Position numbers and translations under genes: made by a program
The notes under the pieces: generated by a model
Databases searched by the model: none
What the model saw: only the letters and a program-made list of their open reading frames with translations
Told to the model about the DNA's origin: nothing
From: Allodiplogaster sudhausi
Taxonomy: Eukaryota; Nematoda; Chromadorea; Rhabditida; Diplogasteridae
NCBI GenBank assembly: GCA_945643635.1
Contig: CALZFC010000032.1
Coordinates: 1,134,001-1,198,000 of the forward strand
DNA length: 64,000 nt
Reading direction: 5' to 3'
Shown: piece by piece, positions 11,347 to 23,348 of the stretch
How positions within the stretch are numbered: the stretch's first letter is position 1
How the letters are laid out: every line of letters starts with the position of its first letter

Positions 11347-12815
11347 GATGATTACGTGGTTTGCGAGATGGAACTTCGTTCAGCATGATTCTAAACTATA
11401 TCCACTTAATATTCGGATAATCAATCACAATCACCATCAGCACTGTGTGCTTGCTCCAGTATTTTTACTATATACATATTTACATAAATTCATATGTATA
11501 TCATATCATTTTGTGATTCAATAGATGTCACACTTTTCAACTTGTAACCATGCTTGAATTTTAGCATTCAAAATCATGAGCTGATGATCTATTTGCTTGA
11601 CGACTATGTTTAATTCATAAGTAAAATATTCATAAAACTCACGTTGATAGCAGAGTTTTAGATAAATTAGGGTTTGTGAGGATAACGTTCGAGGACGATC
11701 CTAGACAAGCACCGGCTTCTACAATTAAAAGCTATCGTTCTCTCTCACTCTCTCCGCTTCTGTACATCTTCTCTCACTCTCTCTCTCTCTCTTTCTCTCT
11801 CAAAGTCTCTCTTTTCCATTGATATGCCCCTCTCTCTATATGTCTGTTTTCAATAGTCTTCTCTCTCTATCTCTATCTATCATATTATCTCTCTCATTAT
11901 CACTCCCTTACTTGCACATTTCAGCGCCAGAAAGTCGCAATATTATGGAAGCCTAATCGAGCATAACTTTGCATCCATTAAAGCCCGTGCTTCTAGTTGG
12001 GATGCCGAAACTGTTACCGTGACATCACTCTTCTTCGGCTGGAGGAAGCAAGAGACATACGAGTAGAAAGGGAGCGTCTGCAGTGCACTCCGATGGCGCG
12101 GGCGAGGAGAGCCAGAGACGGTCCTGGAATAGGGGAAACGGGGTGATAAGAGGTTCTGCCAAAAGGGAATGGCGTTATACTTCCGAAGGTTTCTTGCCAT
12201 ACAACAATCTCTACAGGAACATTTTTCTGTAAACTTTACTCTTTCAATCGAAATGTATGTACATTTTATTTTCAGTACTACTATGTACTGCCACCAAATC
12301 AATCCAAGATGAAATGTGCCTAAATATGTTCATTTGTCGTCAGAGAACACCACGAGACTTCAATTAGCACACAACTCAGCGCGACTTAATTTATTTTGAA
12401 ACATAAAGGTCTCTAAAATGCATATTCTTTTTTTTTGTTATTGGAAAGGCCAAAACCGGTGCGGGAACTCTGAAAGATCGGGCAGTTAGTTTCAGTACTA
12501 TGTTCTGACATCAAACTCGAAATTAAAGAACAACCATGGCCATCATGAGGCAAATGTCAAATGCAAATGATGTTTATGAGGACAGCTGTGCAAAGGTGAA
12601 ATTGACATTATTATATTTCGTCAAATTTAATTAAAGACCAGAATTTACATTGTACTAAAGTGTCACCTGCGCTACATATTTATCGTTTGGTCCTACATAT
12701 GCACAGATCTTTCACTTTGTGCATGTTTTCACTCTCCATGGTGACTGCTTGAGTTTATAAAGAAATTTCCCACGCAAAGTCCCGCCATTTGCATTTATCT
12801 TCTTTGCTCTGCAGG
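11347..12815. other. Intergenic region between acetyltransferase and chemoreceptor
   Basis: No gene seen. It holds a CT-rich tract (about 11739-11900) and, at about 12318-12385, a copy of the dispersed TAAATATGTTG element discussed in the findings. Confidence 0.5.
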
Positions 12816-15800
12816 ATGTCGTCAACGCCGCCGATCCTTCCGTACGCGGAGTTGGAGTTCATCGTTAGCGTGTTCATGCACACGGTGACCGCCTTCTCAC
12901 TTACACTCTCCGCATTCATGATCTATGCAATTATTTGGCACACGTCCAAGGCGAGTCGCGACTTCCGAAAATACTTACTTTTCGTTCAGGTGTGTGCGTC
13001 CATTTTATGCCATGAGTTTAGTGAGATGACTTGTAAAAATCTATAAAAAGCGTTCGCATGATATTTTTTAAAATCAGATCATGGCAACGATGAGTGACTT
13101 CCACTACGCCATCCTTTTCTGCCCGTTTCCAGTCTTTCCAGTAGGTGCAAATAGTTGTGGCCTTTTTACTTTGCCATAAAGTTTAACGGGAAGATTTTCA
13201 ACACCACCAAACGCAAAATTGCTTCTGTAAATATTTTTTTCCGACTTTTTATTCACTCGTATTTATTTATTCGCTAGGTTCTTGCCGCATACTGTACGGG
13301 CGTCCTGTGTCAACTCCACGTCGAGTTTCATGTGCAACTGGTTTGTACTACAAACTCTTCAGATGGTTTTGCTGCTTGATAATTGTTTGTTTATCCCCAA
13401 AGGCAAGGAAAAATAATACTATCCTTAGGGCGCAGAATTGTTGAAGTGATGGACTGTGCTTATTATAATATGTAAAAAAAAAACACAATAATACAAAGAA
13501 TAGGCTCCAGTGAACGACTAGTGCAATGGCATTTATTTTAACTTTTATTTTCTCTCTATTTTATTTATTTATTTATTCATACATCAGTTTAATGATGTGA
13601 TAACATTGCAGTTACTTGTGAGATGGTAAAACTTTCGATTGCAGAATAATAATAATAATAATGAGTAGTAATTTAAAAGGGAAAAAGGGGGATAAGGGAT
13701 GCTGATCCTCCCCTATTCCCTTTTCTATTACTATTAATTTATTGCGAAGGTGGTCCTCTTCATGATGGGCCTACTCTTATCTGGCGGCCTCATGCTGTGC
13801 ATCCTTTATCAACACCGCGCCATCTTGCTCCCTTCACATCCACTCAAGCTCGGAAGGGCAAGTTTGGAATTCTGAGATATCATTCAATTTGGAGTATGAA
13901 ATGTCATGCCAATTTTCATGCCAAATGCCATGCCTATTTTCAATTGTTCTTTCAATCGGTTAGTCAAGTCAGTGATATTGTCAATTACATCAACTTTCAG
14001 CGATCGATTGTTATGTTGACTGTGATCGTCCTCGCAGTATTCTGCCTTCCATTAGTGCCATTGACGTTGTCCCACTCTGACATTGTCGATGCTCTGCCAC
14101 TCGTCGCTAGTGTCAGTTATTGAAAGAGCACTGCTAATGTTTTGCTTATGAAACATAGTGTGCAGACATGTATCATGGCCAAGGATGGGCGGCCCGGCCC
14201 GGCCCGTCCTTCTGGTGATTTTTAGGGCCCGGGCCTAATATAAATTAGCGGGCCGGCCCGTGCCCGGCCCGCATGGCATAATGCCCGGCCCGGGCCCGGC
14301 CCGCATCTGAATTTCAAATCCGGGCCTGGGCCTAATTTCTTGCCTTTCAAACCAAAAAATACTCCGGAATCCGAGAATTAGTTCGAATTTATGGCGGGAC
14401 AAACGTAAAAACCCGTTTGTTTTTGCGTTTTTGACCAGTTTTGATAATTATAGGAGGAGGATCAGCGAAAAAATAATTGACACACAAGTCGCCAAAATCC
14501 GCTGCGTTTGAAAATAGTATAGGCGTGAATGAGAGTGCGAGGCTTTAGCGCAATTTTTTTTCGGTAATCACACTCCTTTAAACTCGGCTTTTATACACTC
14601 TTTCTTTTATTATTCATCGGAGGCGAACTGAAATTAAGAAAATGAACTGTAGGAAAGAAGTACGCGTGTTTCGGAGATGGCCCTTACCGTGAACCTGAAG
14701 GATAAAGGCACGCACGATCTCCAAATGACTCGAGTTTCTTTAATAAAGATTTGTAATTAGACCAACTCGGGTACTTAATACAAATTTATTAGAAGAAACA
14801 GTGATACATATAACCTTGGTGATGGAAAGAGTAACGAGGTGGACTAGCTAAGTCAGGCCTTGCTAGGTGAATGTGGTATCGATTGATAGAGGTGAGAGAG
14901 AGATAAATGGGATGGCTCACTGGCCAATCACGTATTGATTGATGGAGAGAGAGAGAAAGTTGAGAGAAGTATGTATGGAGAGAGAAAGGTGAAAGAAACT
15001 AAAGTTCTAGATGAGGTGCGGGAAGGAAGGAAAAACAAAGGTTACATTCTTATTCTGGAGAAATAATAAAAACTTGAAGAGAGATGGAAGATGAGATGAT
15101 GAGAAGCTTCTGACGAGAAGCTAAGAAAGGGAGGAAGGTGGAGACGGACCACCACGGAGGCGCCAAGCTTGGTCGCCAAACCCTTAAAGCACGGTAGAAA
15201 GCCGTCAGAGGGCGGGATGGCCTTACACGCAAGCATGTCAATGACGCCGAGGAGAAAGAGGAGAGGGTAAGAGAAAGAGAGAAAGCATATATGAGGAAAC
15301 AAGCATGTGACGAAGTATGACGAAATTACATCATAATAATACATATTACATCAAAATGCTCAACCGGCTTAAAAGCCGGCAACCGCATTAAACATGGCCA
15401 GAGGCCCATAGCAATACAAGTTATAATATATGGGAAAGTTATAGCAACTTTCCTAATCACATGACATAACAGCAACAAGTAAATAAGAAATGAAGAGGCC
15501 CTGCCGGCCCGGACGAGGAAGGAGGCTAACAATGACCTGGCAGGGAGGGATAGGCCTAGTATGCACGTTTTCGAGGGAGAGGTCAACCGCCCAACGCGTG
15601 ACCGCAACGCACGGCGGAGCATTAGGAGGGAGAATTAAACAATGAGTGCGCACATGAGCTAGGCATGAAATGGAGTCATTTCCGTGAAGCGGAAACAACG
15701 CGGATTGAGAGTGTGAATGGATGCGTTGACTATAAATCTCGCCTAATTTTTGAGTTGAAAAAGTGTGGTTTCTTATGTTTTCCAAAATAAACTTTAGGAG

Positions 15801-17873
15801 TACCCGGAACTTGCGCCACATGTCGCTGCAGCACCCGTTTCGTTCGCTCTATCGTTCCACTACGAAGTCGACTCGTTTGCTCTGATGTCCTTCTTATTTT
15901 TGACAGATGTAAAGTCAAGAGATCTCCATAACATTGGAGCACTACTGTCTTATTGGGTGTTGCACTAAAGAATTTTTTTTTCAATTTTGTTTATTAAAAT
16001 TGTCTCACCTATACAACTGAACTTTCTTTACAAAATACATCATAGTTTAATTATTTTTTTTCTTTTCGAAAAAATTCCGTTCGAGAAACCGAACAGTAAT
16101 CTTCAAAACAAGATGAGCTTCAAAACTTCAAAACAAGAAAACAAGATAACTAGGTTAAATTCTCGAACGGAATTAAACAAGAATTAAATGGTACTGTATT
16201 TTGTAGACGACTTCGAGGATGATTTTGGTGTCTGAAATTAGTGCGAGTTCATTGAAAGTGTTCAGGTAGCTATAATAGTTGAGCGAGATAAGAACCATAC
16301 AGCATTGCAAGATAAAGCCCATACAGCATTGCAGGATAAGACCCTTACAACATTGAAAAATATGACCTTACAGCATTGCAAATTAAGGCCTTTATAACAG
16401 ATCGTATTCGTCGCGATCTTCGTCGGGGGCATCGTTTCCATTCATTTCGTCTACACTCTGCGAAAATTTACGAACACAATGAGCGAGCGAACACGGGCGT
16501 TCCATCGGCATATGATGCTATCCGTTCTCTTGCAGGTTTTATCAGTTCTTGGCACGTTACCAACTTTCTTAACAAGTAACCGAGAGTTGCATAGGAAGAG
16601 AGAATGCAGTGGAATGCAGTAACGAGATAAAACAGACTTACGAAAAAAAAAATGCTGAAAAATGTTTGAAGAAAAAGGACTGTGAGTAAAAAGGAAAATG
16701 AGAAAGACGGACAGTTCTGCCGCACGACGACCCTTTATTAGAACCCCCCCTCTAATAGTACCCCCTCTGAAAATGCCATTGAAAAATAGAACCCCTCCCT
16801 CTAGTAGAACCCCCCCCCCCTCCAATAGTATCCCCCCCTAATAGTCTATCACTTCAGCTCTAGATGCACCTCGTATAGATCCTGGAGGCATGGGATGCTC
16901 TTAATAATGGTCTGATGCCAAATTGATGATAAATCCGTTGTAAAACGGATATTCCAGTGATGATTCCATTAAATTCGGGCTACAATTCTTCTTTTTTTGG
17001 GAATGAAATGTTGTTATTAAACTTTTAGTGTCTCACATTGAAAAATAGAACCCCTCCCTCTAATAGTGTATTGAAAAATAGAACCCCCGGTGGTACTAAT
17101 AGAGAAAATACGGTATGTCCAGGACATTTTCTGGGATGGCAGACAAATGTCGCAGACACTAATAAAAATGCCTATGTTAATACACGTGTCTCGCATCTGT
17201 CTCTCATGTATCTTTGAAATGTCGCACACAGTTTTGGAAAAATAATATGTCCAAGACATCGAGAATGTCTGGGACAATGTCCATGACATCCTGTGAAGGC
17301 GAGAGGGTATGTTATTTGAAGAGAGGCGAAACAAACACGCTAAATGCCATTTCTTGTCCCCGAGACAAAAGCTATGACTTCGTCTTATTGAACGCGCAAG
17401 TATTTCCAAAATGTTTAATGTCTGATGCTGCTTTGTGCACTATTCTTTCGTCGCCATTGTTAAAGATGAGTGTTCATAGTCTGGAAAGAAAAAAACATGC
17501 AACGTGTGCATGTCATATAAAGAAAGCAAAGGGAAAATATATTTAAACAAAAACATTAATTTGGCCGCCTCAATTTGGAAAATTTGTCGCTGACATGTCT
17601 CCCAATTGTCTCTGAAATGTCTTGGACATTAAAATGTCCTGGACATGTCAGAGACGCTTGTCTGTGTCCTCGAGGGAGATTTTAATCGTGCGGCTGATTG
17701 AACGAGTTTAGAGAAGGTGGGAAGAATTTATTGAGAATCAAGTGAGAATGTTAATGTGTGCGCTTTTGCCTAATGCTTTCGCGCCTTTTTTCAGATGTTG
17801 ATACCTTCAGTCTTTCTTATCGGACCTATTGTTATATTGCTCTCGTACATGGGATTGTATCGAAAGCAAATAG
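12816..17873 (+). CDS. Seven-transmembrane chemoreceptor, Srh/Sri-like (3' end not found)
   Basis: Exons 12816-12989, 13078-13140, 13278-13340, 13750-13857, 14001-14111 and 17795-17873 join in phase. They give about 185 residues rich in hydrophobic helices. ATG opens MSSTPPILPYAELEFIV. Then come helix 1 (FSLTLSAFMIYAIIW), a helix with MSDFHYAILFCPFPVFP, and a segment with AAYCTGVLCQ. The motif LYQHRAILLPSHPLKL is characteristic of nematode Srh/Sri/Str-type receptors. VLAVFCLPLVPLTL and FLIGPIVILLSYMGLY follow. The protein would be a ciliary chemosensory GPCR in the plasma membrane. The intron after exon 4 begins GCAAGT (GC-AG type). The intron after exon 5 is about 3.7 kb and full of transposon fragments. 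No convincing final helices were found after 17873, so the gene may be truncated or its last exons lie among later repeats. Confidence 0.72.
14165..14345. mobile_element. hAT-like GC-rich fragment
   Basis: Begins near CAAGGATGGGCGGCCCGGCC, which resembles a hAT terminus, then alternates GGCCCGGCCC and GGGCCTAAT blocks. It is non-coding and sits inside the large chemoreceptor intron. Confidence 0.5.
14346..16269. other. Intronic sequence of the chemoreceptor, no gene seen
   Basis: Part of the 3.7 kb intron. It contains GA-rich stretches (14890-15110) and GC-richer sequence (15130-15620) with open frames on the minus strand that lack splice or domain support. The latter may be a degraded repeat. 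Confidence 0.4.
16295..16390. repeat. Short imperfect tandem repeat
   Basis: About four degenerate units built on ACAGCATTGCA(A/G)GATAAG, each about 25-35 bases, inside the chemoreceptor intron. Confidence 0.6.
16735..17115. mobile_element. TA-flanked MITE (CCGTATTTTC family), decayed copy
   Basis: The right end is GTACTAATAGAGAAAATACGGTA. The interior carries repeated blocks around CTATTTTTCAATG and runs of C, shared with 25101-25543 in reverse orientation. The left terminus is degraded. It lies inside the large chemoreceptor intron. Confidence 0.75.
17116..17672. mobile_element. Putative non-autonomous element rich in TGTCCAGGACA palindromes
   Basis: Starts ATGTCCAGGACATTTTCTGG and ends near TGTCCTGGACATGTCAGAGAC. 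Variants (TGTCCAAGACA, TGTCTGGGACA, TGTCTTGGACA, TGTCTCTGAAATGTC) recur at both ends around an AT-rich middle without a gene. The inverted-repeat structure suggests a MITE. The exact boundaries are uncertain. Confidence 0.55.
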
Positions 17874-18048
17874 GTTAGCATAATTGTGTTAAATTTCTAA
17901 AACGTAGAAAAATTGGAGTACTGAGTTTTCGTCTTTTGAATATTCGTCATTTTCCTGAGTTTTTCAACTGAGTTTTCGTCAACAATTAAAAAAAGAAAGT
18001 AAGTGCAAAAGTAGCAAAAGATCTTATTCGATGATCGTCCTCCTTTAA

Positions 18049-18532
18049 AGAAAGGAGATCACCGAAAATTTACTAATATGCGTTCAAGCATGCAAAAATC
18101 TCGAATGGAAGCTCATCTGAGCAAACTAAGATGAACGGTAAACTTGTGGCCAAATGCATGGTTTTTCCAAGGCGGGATGTCAATTCTGATTGACTATGTT
18201 AATGTTGTTTTGTTCTCTGTAAAAGTTTTTTTCAGAAAAACTAACACAAATACTTTATTAAGCTCAATAAAATGTCAAAGTCGCGATGTCTTTGTAAATT
18301 TTATCTTCTCGCGATGGAAAATGTACCCTAGTTACTGTATACGCCACATTTGTGCACTGAGACACCAATATGAATTTGATTCAAAAGATGCGCTTTCAAG
18401 TACATATACTTGAATGTGAAACTTTTTTTGCGGTCTTTCATGTGCATATCCTTTATCTATATGCTGAAAACTATTCGAAAATACGTAAAATGTCTCATAT
18501 CTCGTGAACGACTTTTCGGTGAGCGTCCTTCT
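18049..18532. mobile_element. TTAA MITE, family B, copy 1
   Basis: A 484-base element flanked by TTAA at 18045-18048 and 18533-18536. Its left end is AGAAAGGAGATCACCGAAAA; the right end is the complement of AGAAGGACGCTCACCGAAAA. Internal similarity to 56790-57270 is clear toward the right half, for example TTTCAAGTA-x-CTTGAAT and ACTATTCGAAAATA. The bases just left of the first TTAA (GATGATCGTCCTCCT) look like the right end of another copy of the family, so two elements may abut. Confidence 0.85.
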
Positions 18533-18536
18533 TTAA

Positions 18537-19671
18537 CTCAATCGACATAGGAGATCCAACAACACCAATAGAGAAAAACCAAAGCCTGGAAAATAATCGA
18601 AAACCTGACATGCCTCTGGTAGACGCTCATATACTTGTCATAGTTGGAGAAACCTTGTAATGTATTTACAATGAGAATTTGATTGCTCCCTATATAGAGA
18701 TTATATGGGCGGCAATGTGCGTGATCTCGACGCATTCTCTCGCCTACTCGCTCGTTTTGCTCTGGCGTTCGGCTGCTTACCAAAGAGCTCTCAGGTTTAT
18801 TGCTTCGATTACAAACCAGCGATGTACATATCTCTAAATAACAATTTTCAAGACAGAATTCGGATTTCGGGAGAGAAAAAAGGTCAGAATTCGGAATTCA
18901 CAATTCCTATACAACCCTATTACAAACTACAAGAATACATTTATTTATTTATTTATTTATTTATACATCATTAAGATATGATGAGATTAAAAGTAATTAA
19001 TAGAAAAATGTCGAGTCAGCAAGTGTGATTAAGGGGAAAGGGGAGGGGAAGGGGCAGCAGGCCGCTCACGAATTCCATATAATGAAGTAGATGTGTTTGC
19101 AGAGATTTGATGAAGAAACTAATAACTCTGTTCGGCTGGACGGCTGTTAGGCTTCCATGCTTGTGCACAAGACTCGTCTCATCTGAGAGTGACGCAACGA
19201 CTATATTGTCCGCTGTCTCCCTTGCAGGGCAGCCAAATTTGTCGGGACGCCATGCGAATGGCTTACGATGAGTTGACACACTCGACAACACAATTCTTGA
19301 CTCCTCCAATGTTTTGCATTTGTAGTCCAGTCGCTTTGTAGTGCCAAGGCACTTGTGCATTCCGTGAATGCCACGGAATTATATTTCTTGGTGTTAATTA
19401 TTGTTACGTATATTTACATAGTTGCATCGTTCTATTTGTACATATACGTTTGTAAAAAAAATATTTAAAAAAAAAACAGAAATAATAACTTGCGAGTGTT
19501 AAAAAAAGTCATGTTGAGTAATCCTGCTCGATACCGTAGTTCACATATTGACTTTTGAATGAATTTACGCCTCTCACAGCGCTGCTGAATCTAATTTGGG
19601 AGTCTTAGCAAAAGATGAAGTCGCTGCAAGATAATATTAAATATTTTCAACTTAAATATTTTTCTTTCATA
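18537..19671. other. No gene seen
   Basis: AT-rich spacer with a short (TTTA)n run at about 18939-18963. No exon with both splice sites and a recognisable product was found. Confidence 0.4.
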
Positions 19672-19953
19672 TTATATATATATATATATATATATATTTT
19701 TATATATATATATATATATATTCCCCTTCTCTATCAAGTATAAATAATAGTCGACGCTCCTCACTTCAGAACAGATGTGTGATCTCTGCTTCAAGCATGC
19801 ATTTAGTAAGATATTGGACGCTGACGGACGAACACGCTGTGCAACATAAAGGAATAGTAAGTGCAGGGTTGGGAACGGCAAGCAAAACCACCTGGCGAAT
19901 GAAGTTGATGCGTGATGCAAGCCGGGTACACTATTTGGCCTACAAATAATGAG

Positions 19954-20005
<52 letters not shown>

Positions 20006-20235
20006 CCCTTCTCTATCAAGTATAAATAATAGTCGACGCTCCTCACTTCAGAACAGATGTGTGATCTCTGCTTCAAGCAAGCATTTAGTAAGATATTGGA
20101 CGCTGACGGACGAACACGCTGTGCAACATAAAGGAATAGTAAGTGCAGGGTTGGGAACGGCAAGCAAAACCACCTGGCGAATGAAGTTGATGCGTGATGC
20201 AAGCCGGGTACACTATTTGGCCTACAAATAATGGG

Positions 20236-20281
<46 letters not shown>

Positions 20282-20282
20282 G
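19672..20282. repeat. Direct duplication of about 282 bases separated by (TA)n
   Basis: Blocks 19722-19962 and 20004-20243 are nearly identical, from TTCCCCTTCTCTATCAAG to GGCCTACAAATAATG. Each is bounded by TA dinucleotide runs of 20-45 bases. The repeats probably mediated the duplication. The long minus-strand open frames here are artefacts of TA translation. Confidence 0.95.
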
Positions 20283-21991
20283 CTCAGTCAATACCATTGA
20301 TGTCAGAGGCAACCGATATTCTTTTGCGCGGACTTTTGCTGGCAGTGAGTAATTGCATAATAGTAATCATACATATCTTTTTATTGATCTCCGGTCATAT
20401 CTCTCCCAGTGTTGTCACATCTTAACTGATGTAAATAAATAAATAAATAAATAAATATCATCTCATCGCCCCATTCACTGAGCTAAAATATGTATTTAAT
20501 GTGTATCATAAATGTATGGCTACGCAACAGAAAATTTACAATGTTTAAGTATATCCAAGTTCGGGGTAATACACATTAAAACGAGTGAATTCGCCGACAT
20601 CGCATCTGTGCAGATGCATCGATACATGTTCATCTACATCGATGAGGAAAGTCTATTCTCTCTGTCTCGGCCATCTCCTCGGGCCGGCAGCTTTCATTCT
20701 TCTTCTGCAGCTGAAAGCGCATTCCAACATTCCAAAAAGAGTGCGCGAACATTGGCTGCTGTGGGAAAGGAGATCGATAGGAAATACGGTCCCTTTTGCT
20801 TTTTCTTCTTCATCTTCTTCTTCTTCTTCTTCTTCTTCTTTCTAACTGAATCTTTTCTTTTTTTTTATTTGAACTTACTAAAGTATTTTTATTTTTATTT
20901 TGTTAGAAGTTAACATTTATTACTTGATTGAAATAAAACTTTAGTTTAGAAGAATAACCATCCATAGCACCGGTAACAAATGTTATTCTTTGCAGGTTAA
21001 CCCATAAACACGATTAAGACGTGCTTGATTACAAGCAAAAAGGAGGATAGAATCAAATCAGGTGATTGGTCGTCGGGATCAATAGTACATCAAAATAGTG
21101 GAGAGTTATGAGGCCAGAGGTACATACTACATCCTCGCTTAGTGGTCAAGGGATTCGTTCGAGTACTAAAGAAGGGCACAACCAAGAAATCATACGAGAA
21201 GTAAAGAAGGGTTGTGATCTAGAGAGAAACCGAGTGATCTCCTCTGCTCGCCATTGGCGAAGAAGTCAAAGTCCCCTCTGCTGCGGGATGTGCCTGACTC
21301 ACTACTCTTCCAGTTGACACGTTGAAGGCGACCGAATGCGGGGTTGTGCGGAGGCGCTGAAGGTAACCGGATAATAACTTACATACATCCTCAAGGTGGT
21401 TTTTAGGACGCGGATCATCCAGGTTCGAATCCTCTCATGTGTTTTATCTTTTGCTCCTTTTTTTTTAACTCAACCTCATTCTCTTGATGGGTGACTTCGT
21501 TTTGGCCGAAAACATCAAAGTCGAAAGTTTAAGCAACGTTTGTTCACTCCTGACAAATGTATGAGCAAAGAGAAATTTGACAGGATATAGTGAACCGCAC
21601 TACTTCTTCACGTTCTAGTCTCAGCCCCATCGAACTGCATGTGAGCGCACGTTAAAATCTCATACGTTTTACAACTGTAGAAAGATTCCTATTGTGTTCA
21701 GTTGATCACAGATCTTTGATGTTTGAGTGTTCGAGAGCTAATTGAAGGTTGCTTGCAGTCTAGCAGAACCGAACCACCGGCCTCTCGACTCCCTGTTCTA
21801 CGTCTTTACCACCTACCTAACCTCTCTTTGAGATATGCCCCTCGGCAGCGAATCCGCTTCGTCGTCACCGGCGCTTGTCTCACATGGCTTTTGTTGCTTC
21901 GAGAAAAATAAGAAGATACCGAGAGCAATTATCTAAATGAGATAAGAATGTAAAGTATGATGCAGATAAGAGATGCTCATAATTATCTCAT
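20283..21991. other. No firm gene; isolated exon-like stretches
   Basis: The stretch 20640-20770 reads as a hydrophobic segment (SLCLGHLLGPAAFILLLQL) followed by basic residues on the plus strand. It could be a stray receptor exon, but no partner exons fit. A (TTC)n run at 20803-20840 and AAAT repeats at 20434-20457 follow. Nothing else is supported. Confidence 0.35.
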
Positions 21992-22001
21992 AATTATTAC
22001 C

Positions 22002-23348
22002 TCAAAAAATGAATATAAATATAACAAATAAAACTCCCACGATAGCAATTGTGAAGGTGAGAGCTATGAGAAGCATTGTTGTAATCCATCCTGTAGTGCA
22101 TGGCTCGGGTTCCTGAAAGATTCCGGCTGCGAGCACACCGTGGAAAAGAGGAAAAGATGAGAAGTACAGCAGTATCAGAGAGAAAGTATCGCCAAAGTGA
22201 ACTACTTCTTACAATTAGTAATTAATCCAAATCTCTGTAAGAAATGTCGTGCCCGCCCACACAAATCACAAGTCTTGTGCATTCTAATAGTGCATGTACA
22301 TACTACAAATGTAATTGCAGTTTGCATGTCTATACCATCCAAATGTCTCGCGCTGTAAATAGAGAAAATTTAGCGATATGATATTTTTTTTCTTGAAAAG
22401 CAATCGCTTACCGAGCATAGTTAAAAGCTCTCTGAAAAATATCGATGATAACGTTAGCCTACTTGTAAACTTTGTTACTGGTTTTTTTTATTCGCGAGAA
22501 AAAAAATTAAATGAACATTTACAGCCTTTTAGCAATATCTACGGAACTGGCTTGCATATATATAATTATATTAGTTAATAAGTAAGCAATTAATTAAATA
22601 ACTATGACAAGTGCATAACGAAAAGGGAGTATATTATGCATTGACTGGCGAAGGGTGAGTCTATGCCCCCTTGGACGGGGGGAGTGACTAACATGAGCCT
22701 CAGAAGGCCCGCCGTCCATATTCTGAGACAAGATTTCATGAATCTTGCGCTCGAGACTTTCGAGCACGCGCTCCTCGTCCACGCCGCTGTGTAACTTCAA
22801 CGGTGCTGTCCTTCTCTTTCTCTCTCTCTCATTCTCTCTCTCATTCTCTCTCTCTCTGTCTCTCTTTCTCTATCCCACTCTCTCTCCATCTCTTCTTTAT
22901 CTCTCTCTCTCCGTCTTTTCTCTTCTCTCTCTCTATGCCACTCTCTGCTTCCGTGTTTCTCTCTCTCTCTCTATCTCTCTATCATTCCCGTTTTCCTTCA
23001 CTCGTGCTTCTACTCTTCCACACCTGTGTCATCGCGATGTCCGCGGCATGTCGGATATCATCCAACGACTGCATCAGATTCGCCTTCTTCGTGGAGCCCT
23101 CAACCATGTGTGTGTTGCACATGTTATAAGCGACGTAACATTTGCACTTTTTAACGCAACAAACTGATTTCTAATGACACAATTGCCTACATATATCTTG
23201 TGCAGAATAAGTCGAACAGAAGCTGATGATAGAAAATGGAAAATTTTATAATCCATACCGCCGCATCTGCAGGACGAGGCGACTTCGATGTCGCAAGTGG
23301 TGCCAGGAGAAGAATGAGGGGGAGAACGCGAACGGGGAGACCGAGCAT
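22002..23348 (-). CDS. Small single-pass membrane protein, copy 1 (unknown function)
   Basis: Six minus-strand exons chain in phase: 23259-23348, 23024-23098, 22693-22794, 22412-22431, 22307-22352 and 22002-22112, giving about 147 residues. Exon 1 is a signal peptide (MLGLPVRVLPLILLLAPLAT). Exons 2-3 predict charged amphipathic helix (LMQSLDDIRHAADIAMTQ; VLESLERKIHEILSQ). Exon 6 has PEPC followed by a long hydrophobic helix (MLLIALTFTIAIVGVLFVI) and stops right after it. The expected topology is type I, with a short helical ectodomain and almost no cytoplasmic tail. Intron 2 contains a roughly 190-base CT/GA tract. The acceptor of exon 3 (GTTGAAG) is weak, so that junction is the least certain. 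The paralogue at 26267-27598 has the same structure. Not recognised as a known family. Confidence 0.68.
22803..22990. repeat. CT-rich intronic microsatellite
   Basis: Interrupted (TC)n tract on the plus strand in intron 2 of the small membrane protein gene. The equivalent is at 27060-27236 in copy 2. Confidence 0.92.

Noticed and set aside
19672..20202. 176-residue minus-strand ORF with an internal repeat
   Set aside because: It spans TA dinucleotide runs and a recent 282-base duplication. The repeated peptide merely mirrors the DNA duplication.
20640..20770. Hydrophobic segment as the missing 3' exon of the chemoreceptor
   Set aside because: The phase after 17873 does not match and the distance is large; could not be supported.
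21385..21445. tRNA-like T-arm (GGTTCGAATCC)
   Set aside because: No matching acceptor stem, D-arm or anticodon arm could be formed around it.
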